Origin: Bacillota bacterium
GTDB taxonomy: Bacteria > Bacillota > Clostridia > Acetivibrionales > JANLFN01
Reading direction: 5' to 3'
Assembly: GCA_023397675.1 (NCBI GenBank)
Contig: JAEWTV010000089.1
Span: forward strand, 1 to 46,972
Length of the DNA stretch: 46,972 bases
Part shown: positions 39,998 to 46,972 of the stretch, piece by piece
How the letters are laid out: each line of letters starts with the position of its first letter
Numbering within the stretch: position 1 is the first letter of the stretch
Position numbers and translations under genes: made by a program
The notes under the pieces: model-generated
What the model was told of the DNA's origin: nothing
Database searches by the model: none
Seen by the model: only the letters and a program-made list of their open reading frames with translations

Positions 39998-41452
39998 TTA
40001 TCTGGCCGCTTTTAGCTGAAGCGGCTTTATTATTTTTACCACAAGCAGTGCAAAGGCTTTTAACATAAATACTCCAGTGTACAGGAATATAATATCAAAG
40101 CAAACGTTAAAAAGGAAAAGATGCTTACTTAAGTCTGCTTCGCCGTCGCCAATAATAGGTATCACAAACTGCATTGCCCCTATTATTCCTACAAGCATAA
40201 AGCTTTCAGCCCTTATCTTCTGCGATGCATAGCGAGCTCTTTTATGCTTAATGAAAAGTACAGAAAAGAACAGTACATATAACGCTGCAATGAGTATAAG
40301 TGAATGGGGGAGAACATTCTCCTTGAAGCTGCTCCAGACGTTAAATGAGGTGGCTGTTTTCTTCACCCCATTAGTATCTGTTTTTTCGTAGTTACCAAAA
40401 CCCTGGACAAGCTTAAATCCGTTTTGAGCGGCAATGTCAAGTTTTTCAACAAACCTTCCGGGGTTCTTTAAATAATATAGCGTAATCTTTAAAGGATTAA
40501 CCTTCTCGCTGATTTCCTTCTGGACATAAGGACTTTTAATATCAATAGGGTATTGTTTCATAAAGTAATTAGTGCCTGCAAGGACACTTAAATCCTGCCT
40601 TATTCCAAGCTTTTGCAAGTCATTGGCAGGGGCGTTTGAACCCTTTAAAACACCATAGAATACTGTTTGATATTTATTACAGACTTTTATTGACTCAGGC
40701 ACAGAGGCATATGCAGCATACGACGTCAGTAAGAGCAAGGTACAGCCCACAGCAATCATACTTTTCCAAGGGGTATCTTTTCTGAGCCTGTAAAAGCCTA
40801 TGCAAAAGATTACCAGAACTATTCCTACAGGTGCATTCTGAGACTTTGCTCCGGTCAAAAAAACAGCTGATATTATAAAAAATAACAGAGAAAAGACGCT
40901 TGGACGGCTTCGGCTGCAAATATAAAAAATACAGCCAAGCATAAGAAATAAAGAGATATATGAAACTGCCTCACCATACAAGGAGTTGAAATATGACAGA
41001 TAGCCTATGTCGGTAAATATCATTATGGCCGCAGCCGCTGTTATAAAGGCCCATAGCCTGGAGCCGGGATCTATATACTTTAAAACCAGAAAAATGGATA
41101 TTAGGAATATAAGTGAATATATTAGTGCCAAAAACCTTATGTCGAAGGTCCCTGTATCTTGTAGAAACAAATTGTTTATAATTCTTGCAGCTCTTACAAG
41201 CACTATTTCAGTTGAAAAATAACCTCCGTCGAATAACCCGGTTTGTAGGGTGCCATACTCACGTGTTAAATAATTGAAGTATTTATCATTGTAATTATCG
41301 GTAAGATAAGTAAGGCCCGAAGAGCCCATTATTCGGTTGAAGTCACCATTATCGGCTACACCTACAACGGGTCTCACAAACAACAAGTAAGCCAGAATTA
41401 TTGCCGCTACAGAAACTGCAGCTATTTCAATACCTGAGTAGTTCTTTTTCAT
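39998..41452 (-). CDS. Large polytopic membrane protein (glycosyltransferase-like)
   Basis: 484 aa with about ten to twelve membrane segments and a large outside loop near residues 30-100 (GDFNRIMGSSGLTYLTD). The arrangement (short cytoplasmic N-terminus, early acidic loop, many helices) recalls GT-C-type glycosyltransferases and the wall-related membrane proteins of clostridia, but no catalytic motif is certain. ATG41452 is chosen since AGGAGA lies 5 nt upstream; a longer start (41470) would overlap it. Confidence 0.7.
   Translation of the reverse strand: MKKNYSGIEIAAVSVAAIILAYLLFVRPVVGVADNGDFNRIMGSSGLTYLTDNYNDKYFNYLTREYGTLQTGLFDGGYFSTEIVLVRAARIINNLFLQDTGTFDIRFLALIYSLIFLISIFLVLKYIDPGSRLWAFITAAAAIMIFTDIGYLSYFNSLYGEAVSYISLFLMLGCIFYICSRSRPSVFSLLFFIISAVFLTGAKSQNAPVGIVLVIFCIGFYRLRKDTPWKSMIAVGCTLLLLTSYAAYASVPESIKVCNKYQTVFYGVLKGSNAPANDLQKLGIRQDLSVLAGTNYFMKQYPIDIKSPYVQKEISEKVNPLKITLYYLKNPGRFVEKLDIAAQNGFKLVQGFGNYEKTDTNGVKKTATSFNVWSSFKENVLPHSLILIAALYVLFFSVLFIKHKRARYASQKIRAESFMLVGIIGAMQFVIPIIGDGEADLSKHLFLFNVCFDIIFLYTGVFMLKAFALLVVKIIKPLQLKAAR
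40005..40037 (+). terminator. Terminator after the M15 gene
   Basis: GCCGCTT / AAGCGGC hairpin followed by TTTATTATTTTT; it overlaps the 3' end of the convergent membrane-protein gene. Confidence 0.65.
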
Positions 41453-41545
41453 ACTTCTCTCCTGCCTCATAAGGTTTTACTAATTATTGACATTTATTTA
41501 ACCTGTCATACACGAAGGCAGAAGTAGCGGAGAGTAGGTGGAAGA

Positions 41546-41578
41546 ACAAAAAACAAGCCTATCGTTTGATAAGCTTGT
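41546..41578 (-). terminator. Terminator of the YjfB-like gene
   Basis: On the minus strand ACAAGCTTATCA / TGATAGGCTTGT-like hairpin with T-run TTTTTTG after it. Confidence 0.75.
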
Positions 41579-41603
41579 GTGGATTGGAATCTCAAGTTTT
41601 ATG

Positions 41604-41801
41604 CTAAACTCTTACGTCGATGCTTTGTCCTTTGTAAGGTGTAACAGAACTCTCCATGGTTTTCGTATTAGCTTTTTCCATACCTCTTAAAAGAGTATCC
41701 ATAGAAGCAGAGTCCCTGTTCATGGATTTCTGCTGCATTGAAATCTGGACAGCCTGTTGAAGGTTCTGAATGTTGTCAACCGAAATTGAACCAAAATCCA
41801 T
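41604..41801 (-). CDS. YjfB-like small protein
   Basis: 65 aa. The pattern of an N-terminal helix with Ile/Leu/Gln (SISVDNIQNLQQAVQISMQQ) and a short second helix followed by VTPYKGQSIDVRV resembles the YjfB family of putative motility or export-associated small proteins. The start ATG41801 follows GAGGTG; the in-frame GTG at 41810 is part of that site. Function unknown. Confidence 0.65.
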   Translation of the reverse strand: MDFGSISVDNIQNLQQAVQISMQQKSMNRDSASMDTLLRGMEKANTKTMESSVTPYKGQSIDVRV

Positions 41802-41888
41802 AACTATCACCTCTTAAAAACTATTATACCACATTTTTCACCAAAAGGAATAGGTCTCTGGTTATAGAAGGTGGTGGTACTGCAAAGC

Positions 41889-42644
41889 TCATTTCAACAG
41901 TTCTATAAATGAAGGATCATTCCTGACGGGGTAAAGATCATGCTCCTTTTTTGCCGAATCCTTTATTGTAGGGTCAATATCTATAGCCTTTTTCAGATAA
42001 ATTACAGCATTTTTGGCATCCTTTTTTTCTGCGTAAATACATGCAATTCCATAATAACTCCAGGTATCACTGGGATCAAGTGAAAGTGCCTTGTTAAACC
42101 ACAGCATGGCATTGTCAAAGTCTTTTTGAATTTTATACCCTAAAGCCTTGTTAAAATTTGCATAAACATAGTCGGATTTCATATCCAGAGCTTTGTCTAT
42201 AAGTGCCATGCCGTTTTTATAGTCTCCTTTGAAGCACAGCACGATACCTTTCCCGTTGTACGCCTTATAACATCCAGGGTCGGTGTTAATAGCCTGGTCA
42301 AACAAACGTATTGCATCGTCAAGCTTCCAGCTCATATATGTTTGGAAGCCTTGCAGGTATAATGCTTCGGCTTTTTTGATATTTTCAGGGCTGGATTTGG
42401 AAATATCCGAGACAGCAGCTTTTTCTTTACCGGTCTGAGAATCCTGCGTAGTTGGTATTGAAAAAGCTTTCTGGGTGGTTGAATTTATGGTTGTGTCTTG
42501 AGTCCGCGCAGAATTGACTGAACTACCCGGAACAGTGGATTTTTTTGTAACCGAGGTTTCCTTAATGGAATTTTCCGAGCATGAAGCCAAAACTGTTACA
42601 AGTGCAATAGCTATAATAATTAAGGTCAATTTTACTGTAGACAC
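41889..42644 (-). CDS. TPR-repeat lipoprotein
   Basis: 251 aa. Lipobox LASC after a short hydrophobic signal, Thr/Ser linker to ~90, then four TPR units (AEALYLQGFQTYMSWKLDDA, CYKAYNGKGIVLCFKGDYKN, VYANFNKALGYKIQKDFDNA, TWSYYGIACIYAEKKDAKNA). TPRs bind peptides or proteins; the partner outside the cell is unknown. GTG42644 is preferred since the extended GTGAT ribosome element lies 7 nt upstream; GTG42656 would lack spacing. Divergent from the ChrB-like gene. Confidence 0.85.
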   Translation of the reverse strand: MSTVKLTLIIIAIALVTVLASCSENSIKETSVTKKSTVPGSSVNSARTQDTTINSTTQKAFSIPTTQDSQTGKEKAAVSDISKSSPENIKKAEALYLQGFQTYMSWKLDDAIRLFDQAINTDPGCYKAYNGKGIVLCFKGDYKNGMALIDKALDMKSDYVYANFNKALGYKIQKDFDNAMLWFNKALSLDPSDTWSYYGIACIYAEKKDAKNAVIYLKKAIDIDPTIKDSAKKEHDLYPVRNDPSFIELLK

Positions 42645-42731
42645 TGAAATTATCACTTCTCTTTTTTATAAAGATTAATAATAATTCTACGTGATAGTTA
42701 AAAAATCCTTTGTAAATATATACATTTTGCT

Positions 42732-42784
42732 TGTAACGAATATTACATTTATGCTATAATTTTCAATGTAACGAATATTACATT
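42732..42784 (+). promoter_or_regulatory. ChrB/MFS promoter with twin palindromic operators
   Basis: The 18-bp box TGTAACGAATATTACATT occurs twice, at 42732-42749 and 42767-42784, 35 bp apart. Each holds the inverted repeat TGTAA-n6-TTACA. Between them lies TATAAT (42755-42760); a TTGTAA -35 (42731-42736) is covered by the first box, and the second begins at the likely +1. This is a textbook repressor layout, probably for autoregulation by the ChrB-like protein. Confidence 0.8.
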
Positions 42785-42795
42785 GGGGTATATTT

Positions 42796-43371
42796 ATGGA
42801 TAAATTGAAATGGCTTGCTATAAATTATAATCTCCCGACAGAGCCGTCACGGGTAAGAGTTGCGGTATGGAGAAGCTTGAAAAAACTAGGTGCTGTAAAC
42901 ATTCAACAATCTATGTGGATGCTTCCTTTTAATGAAGCAAACTGTGAATCCTTAATGCACATTGCTGATGAAATTGAAAAAAGTCAAGGAGATGCATTTT
43001 TAATGGAGACATCTTTTGTAGATAAAAAGGACGAACAGGGTGTTATTCAGTTGTTTAACAAAGCCCGGGATGAAGAATATGCCGAAGTTATAGAAAAGTG
43101 TGAAGATTTTTTCAAAGAGATAGAGAAGGAAACGGAAAGGAAGAATTTCTCCTTTGCAGAGGTGGAAGATAATGAGGAAGAACTGGATAAGCTTATTTCG
43201 TGGGCAGGTAAGGTAAATGGTCGTGATATCTTTTGTTCACCTCTTTGCAGGACTGCCAAAGAAAAACTTGATGAATGTAAGCGCTTGTTTGACGAATTCA
43301 GCGGTAGGGTTTATGAACTTATTGATAAGACAGGGGGAGATAAGAGTGAAATCCGAAGAAGAAAGCAGTGA
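42796..43371 (+). CDS. ChrB-N-domain regulator (chromate-resistance family)
   Basis: 191 aa. KWLAINYNLPTEPSRVRVAVWRSLKKLGAV... (quoted in parts: PTEPSRVRVAVWRSLKKLGA, QQSMWMLPFNE) is the ChrB N-terminal domain, shared by transcriptional regulators of chromate-resistance operons. The C-terminal half is acidic, helical. The following MFS gene overlaps it by 26 bp, so it replaces the usual chrA. Ribosome site is weak (TTGGGG). Twin operators lie over the promoter. Confidence 0.85.
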   Translation: MDKLKWLAINYNLPTEPSRVRVAVWRSLKKLGAVNIQQSMWMLPFNEANCESLMHIADEIEKSQGDAFLMETSFVDKKDEQGVIQLFNKARDEEYAEVIEKCEDFFKEIEKETERKNFSFAEVEDNEEELDKLISWAGKVNGRDIFCSPLCRTAKEKLDECKRLFDEFSGRVYELIDKTGGDKSEIRRRKQ

Positions 43372-44548
43372 AAAGAAGATTCTTGGCTTTGAAAGAAACA
43401 TATTCTTCACAGGGCTTACAAGCTTTCTGACTGATACAGCTACAAAAATGATTTATTGCATAATGCCGTTTTTCCTGCTGTCAATTGGTGCAAGCAAGAC
43501 TATGCTGTCCCTCATAGAGGGGATTGCAGAAAGCACTGCTTCAGTGCTTAAGGCGCTTTCGGGCTTCTGGAGCGACAAGATTGGCAAAAATAAACCCTTT
43601 ATGCTCATTGGTTATGCCATGACAGCAATAGTATCGCCTTTATATTCGTTTGTAATTTCGCCTGTTCAGGTCCTTTATCTGAGGTTTATTGAAAGGGTAG
43701 GGAAAGGGATCAGGACAGCTCCTAGGGACAGCCTTGTAGCAGGTTCTACTACAAACGGTAAGGTTGGGAAGAGCTTTGGCTTTCATAAGGCAATGGATAA
43801 TGCAGGTGCCATTGTTGGACCGCTTATTGCATTCCTTGTTCTTTCAGCATTCCCAAATGATTATAAGACAATTTTTCTGATATCTGCGATACCCGCATTC
43901 CTGGGAGTACTTACAATATTGCTTTTTATTAAGGAAACAAAGAAGAGGAAGGAAGACCTTCCCCAAAAAATATCTTTAAGGCATTTTTCCAAAAGATATT
44001 ATCTGTTCCTTGCAATAGTATTTATTTTTACACTTGGCAATTCAACTGATGCACTTCTGCTTGTAAAGGCAAACGAGATAGGAATTACAACAGCTTTTAT
44101 ACCGCTTGTTTATCTGGTTTTTTACTCTGTATCTGTTATATTTGCAGTTCCGATCGGAATGCTTTCAGATAAGATTGGCAGAGAAAAACTTATAATTGCA
44201 GGTTACATAGTTTATGCCATAGTCTACTATGGGTTTGGAAGAACCAGCACAAAGGGCGTAGTACTTGGTTTGTTCATGCTTTACGGCTTGTACAGCGCCG
44301 CAACCGACGGGGTTCAGAAGGCCTTGGTAACCGATTTGGTGGATAAGGACAAAAGGGGAACAGGATTGGGTATATACAATACGGTTCTTGGAATTACGTT
44401 ATTGCCTGCAAGTCTTATTGCCGGGCTGTTATACGACAATGTTAATTACAGTGCGCCCTTCTATTTTGGTGCATGTACTGCAGCTTTGGCGGCTGTCTTG
44501 CTGACTGTCTTCTACCGAAAGAGACCTAAAACAAATAATGTGCAGTAA
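43346..44548 (+). CDS. MFS drug/ion efflux transporter
   Basis: 400 aa, twelve membrane segments. The MFS loop motif appears as GFWSDKIGKNKPFMLIGY (G-x3-D-x2-G-x3-x-P) and again as GMLSDKIGREKLIIAGY in the second half; RFIERVGKGIRTAPRDSLVA is typical of a branch of multidrug-type transporters near tetracycline/quinolone efflux members. Start GTG43346 with GGGGGAG 8 nt upstream, overlapping the ChrB-like gene. The substrate is unknown; by context it may be a toxic oxyanion or drug sensed by the regulator. Confidence 0.88.
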   Translation: MKSEEESSEKKILGFERNIFFTGLTSFLTDTATKMIYCIMPFFLLSIGASKTMLSLIEGIAESTASVLKALSGFWSDKIGKNKPFMLIGYAMTAIVSPLYSFVISPVQVLYLRFIERVGKGIRTAPRDSLVAGSTTNGKVGKSFGFHKAMDNAGAIVGPLIAFLVLSAFPNDYKTIFLISAIPAFLGVLTILLFIKETKKRKEDLPQKISLRHFSKRYYLFLAIVFIFTLGNSTDALLLVKANEIGITTAFIPLVYLVFYSVSVIFAVPIGMLSDKIGREKLIIAGYIVYAIVYYGFGRTSTKGVVLGLFMLYGLYSAATDGVQKALVTDLVDKDKRGTGLGIYNTVLGITLLPASLIAGLLYDNVNYSAPFYFGACTAALAAVLLTVFYRKRPKTNNVQ

Positions 44549-44648
44549 TTGGCAAAAAAAAAATAATATTTTTCACAAATTGGAACATAATTCATATTTG
44601 AACGTCAATATATGATGTAACCCCAAATAAAGTACAAGAGGTGTTAAT

Positions 44649-46796
44649 ATGAAAAGGAAAGTAGCTATATTTCTGTCAATAGTTTTAATACTGACCGCGT
44701 TACTGCCGGCAACTGTATTTGCGGCTGATGACAAAGGAATGGAATCAGTACTTAAGATTGTAAAGTCAAGGATTAATATTCCCGCGGATTACACAGAGTT
44801 TACATACAGCGTAAACTCCTACAACGGAACAACAAGATGGGAATTCAACTGGAGCAAGAAGGGAAGCACAGATAAAGGCCCTTATAACGTTACTGTAGAT
44901 TCCAATGGTAACATTATAAATTATTATCATTATAGCAATAATAACTATAATGAGAAAAAACTTCCAAAAGTTAGTAAGGACACAGCCAGGGCAACTGCAG
45001 AAGCGTTTATTAAAAAGGTTTATCCTGACATATATTCGAAGATAAAATACACGCCTGTCAATCAAGTGGTTATAAGCAGTGATTATTCACTATCGTTTAC
45101 GAGAGTTCAGGATGGGATTTCAGTTCCGAGCAACAATATTAATGTAAATATAAACAGCAATACCGGTGAGGTAACCAGTTACTACTGCAATTGGACAGAT
45201 GGGCTTGTATTTCCTGCTGCAAAAGACTTAAAGAGCATTAAGGAAGCACAGGAAATATATAAAGACAAGGTAGGGCTGAGACTGGTTTATGATTGGAATG
45301 GTGATAGCGAAAATCCTAAGATTTTTGCCAAATATACGCCCAAACTTACTTTTCAAACATATATAGATGCTGTGACAGGTGAGCTTAAATCACTTAATCA
45401 GTATGTAAACTACAATGGCATGGGTAGTGCATATGATGAAAAAATGAAAATGTCAAAAGATTCCAGAGCTGATGGCGGTGCTTTAACTCCGGAAGAAATA
45501 AAGTCTGTAGAAGAAATCTCAAAACTCAAAGGCCAGAGTGATGCAGAAGAAATTGCCAGAGATTTTGCGGAATTAGGACTTACATCGGAATACATCCTCA
45601 CAAACTGCAACCTTATGAAGGAATGGAGTTTGGGCAGGAATTATATTTGGAATATGAGCTTTAATAAGACGGCTACTGAGGGGTCTTACGTTTCAGTAAG
45701 CTTAAATGCTTTGACAGGCGAAATTACAAGCTTTAACAGGTACTATTCCCACAAAGAAGATGAAAAAGCCACATACGACAAAGCATCATCAAAAACTGCC
45801 GTAGATAACTTTATTAAGAGCTTCAAGTCAGATAAATACAGTGATTTGATTTATGACGATACAGCTGACAGGAATGAGTATCTCATAAAGATGGGTAAAC
45901 AAAATCAGAACAGCTATAGTTTCATTTATTACAGGAAAGTAAATGGAATTCCGTTCCTTGGCAATCCGGTTCGGGTTGAATTTGATGCTATTTCAGGTAA
46001 GATCACATACTTCACCATGAACTGGTATGATACCAAGTTCCCGTCAATTGAAAAGGCACTTCCAATTGAGAAAGTATATGAAAAGCTTTTCAATAATATA
46101 GGTCTGCAACTGGAGTACATTTTAGATTATTCTCAGGATAATGATCAGGCTATCAAAAAGCCGGATACAGTTTCAACACCAAAGGTAAAACTGGGTTATG
46201 CGCTGAAAGAGGATAAACCTGCAAACTTTGACGCAATTACCGGAAACATTATCAATTTCGATGGAGAGCCTTATAAAGAAATAACCGATGTAGCTTATAC
46301 AGATATAGCAGGCAATTTTGCAGAACAGCAGATTAAAACGCTTGCTTCCTGCGGAGTTTATCTTGAAGGCTCACAATTTAAACCTAATGATAAGATAACT
46401 CAGCTTGATTTCCTTACTCTCCTTGCAAGAACACTTGAATACTATGGAACTTATTCAAATGACAGCAAGAGCGTTGATAATTTGTATTCCTACCTTATGA
46501 ACAGGGGAATAGTCAAGGAGGGTGAAAAGGCGCCCACTTCAAATATCACAAGAATTACAGCTGCGAAGTTCTTTGTTCGCGCAATGGGGTTTGAAAAGGT
46601 TGCAGAAATAAAAGGCATATTCAAAACTACCTTTGCAGATGCTAATAAGCTAGGCAATAACCTGGGATACGCTGCAATAGTTCAAGGCTTTAATATTATG
46701 AATGGTATTGGTTCAGGTAGTATATCATTTGTACCGGATCAAAAGATGAGTAGGGCTGAAGCAGCAGTTGCAATATACAATTATCTTCAAAGATGA
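44649..46796 (+). CDS. YcdB-repeat surface protein with SLH domains
   Basis: 715 aa, exported (signal 1-25, TVFA). Residues ~30-540 hold tandem YcdB/YcdC (PepSY-like) repeats; each unit has an ExRWEFNWSK-type strand, a WXG-like SFNRYYSH or NYYHYSNNNY strand and 'DAVTGELKSLNQY' or 'DAISGKITYFTMNW' turns (D-x3-G-x-I/L). Residues ~555-715 are SLH-like modules (ITQLDFLTLLARTLEYYG, MSRAEAAVAIYNYLQR), anchoring the protein to the wall polymer. AGAGGTG precedes ATG. Monocistronic with terminator. Such PepSY domains may restrain proteases outside the cell. Confidence 0.85.
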   Translation: MKRKVAIFLSIVLILTALLPATVFAADDKGMESVLKIVKSRINIPADYTEFTYSVNSYNGTTRWEFNWSKKGSTDKGPYNVTVDSNGNIINYYHYSNNNYNEKKLPKVSKDTARATAEAFIKKVYPDIYSKIKYTPVNQVVISSDYSLSFTRVQDGISVPSNNINVNINSNTGEVTSYYCNWTDGLVFPAAKDLKSIKEAQEIYKDKVGLRLVYDWNGDSENPKIFAKYTPKLTFQTYIDAVTGELKSLNQYVNYNGMGSAYDEKMKMSKDSRADGGALTPEEIKSVEEISKLKGQSDAEEIARDFAELGLTSEYILTNCNLMKEWSLGRNYIWNMSFNKTATEGSYVSVSLNALTGEITSFNRYYSHKEDEKATYDKASSKTAVDNFIKSFKSDKYSDLIYDDTADRNEYLIKMGKQNQNSYSFIYYRKVNGIPFLGNPVRVEFDAISGKITYFTMNWYDTKFPSIEKALPIEKVYEKLFNNIGLQLEYILDYSQDNDQAIKKPDTVSTPKVKLGYALKEDKPANFDAITGNIINFDGEPYKEITDVAYTDIAGNFAEQQIKTLASCGVYLEGSQFKPNDKITQLDFLTLLARTLEYYGTYSNDSKSVDNLYSYLMNRGIVKEGEKAPTSNITRITAAKFFVRAMGFEKVAEIKGIFKTTFADANKLGNNLGYAAIVQGFNIMNGIGSGSISFVPDQKMSRAEAAVAIYNYLQR

Positions 46797-46806
46797 TTCC
46801 TCAGAG

Positions 46807-46842
46807 TTAAGAGGGAGAGGCCACAAGCCTCTCTCTTTTTTT
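46807..46842 (+). terminator. Terminator of the SLH protein gene
   Basis: AGAGAGGC / GCCTCTCTCT with CACAA loop and seven T. Confidence 0.9.
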
Positions 46843-46847
46843 GGGCA

Positions 46848-46877
46848 AAAAAAGGGGCCGGTTCGTCTGAACCAGCC
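46848..46877 (-). terminator. Terminator of a minus-strand gene right of the window
   Basis: On the minus strand GGCTGGTTC-AGAC-GAACCGGCC followed by CC and seven T. It implies a minus-strand transcription unit entering from beyond the right edge. Confidence 0.7.
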
Positions 46878-46972
46878 ATGTAAAGGGGGTCAAAATGTAT
46901 TTTGTGAGGTCATTAATTATTATTGACCGATATTCACAGTTTATACATTCATTATATAAGTTAAATAAATTT

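Noticed and set aside
46895..46972. Open frame with ribosome-like AAAGGGGG running off the right edge
   Set aside because: Only 26 codons are visible, of AT-rich low-information content, next to a terminator for the opposite strand; too little to call a gene.

Overview
The window looks like chromosomal DNA of a low-GC, spore-forming, cellulosome-producing clostridium, most like the Ruminiclostridium (Clostridium cellulolyticum/papyrosolvens) group. This rests on AT-rich sequence with strong AGGAGG ribosome sites, a full SpoIIE gene with a Spo0A-type promoter, a secreted CBM3-X2-X2-X2-cohesin scaffoldin, a c-di-AMP (ydaO-type) riboswitch, many small lipoproteins and SLH/NlpC-P60 envelope proteins. 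The species assignment is inference. There is no rRNA, CRISPR array, complete insertion sequence or prophage.

Layout. 1-350: tRNA-Met, tRNA-Glu and tRNA-Val. 400-4300: spoIIE, a tail-anchored small protein and a Yip1-like membrane protein. 4300-5413: a c-di-AMP-riboswitch-controlled NlpC/P60 hydrolase. 5767-12400: a zinc-ribbon microprotein, tRNA-Arg followed by an odd duplicated tail element, STAS-like, DinB-like, DJ-1, lipoprotein, GNAT, DUF4434, UDG-like and six-repeat Pro-rich proteins. 12450-13840: a GC-rich hairpin-dense segment, a possible structured leader and a 95-aa orphan. 13850-18000: PpnP, a membrane LuxR regulator, a lipoprotein, and an SPFH/ribbon-helix-helix pair. 18009-23820: a large secreted NAGPA-type glycosidase, TtcA, tRNA-Pro, GNAT and an EamA transporter. 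24005-28530: a micropeptide, tRNA-Val, the mini-scaffoldin, small envelope proteins, and tRNA-Thr followed by a second copy of the tail element. 28608-34131: an ABC-F ATPase, DUF3788, an esterase lipoprotein, an AraC/GyrI regulator and a lipoprotein. 34354-36649: an operon of anchored flavodoxin, CDP-alcohol phosphatidyltransferase, HemG-like flavodoxin and TetR. 36674-39109 (minus): an operon of metallo-beta-lactamase-fold hydrolase, ICMT-like methyltransferase, TetR and a Vat/CatB-like acetyltransferase. 39303-46796: an M15 peptidase, a large membrane protein, a YjfB-like protein, a TPR lipoprotein, a ChrB-like regulator with an MFS exporter under twin operators, and a YcdB-repeat/SLH surface protein.

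Most striking: (i) a small repeated element sits just downstream of two different tRNA genes (Arg 6033-6107 and Thr 28118-28193). At both loci it duplicates the tRNA 3' part from the same T-loop base, carries an inverted copy of the T-arm of its own host tRNA, and has a related core with hairpins that covary between loci. I know of no name for it. (ii) A free-standing one-cohesin scaffoldin without dockerin or anchor. (iii) A spoIIE promoter with 21-bp spacing and a Spo0A-like box over the -35. (iv) Twin identical palindromes bracketing the ChrB/MFS promoter.
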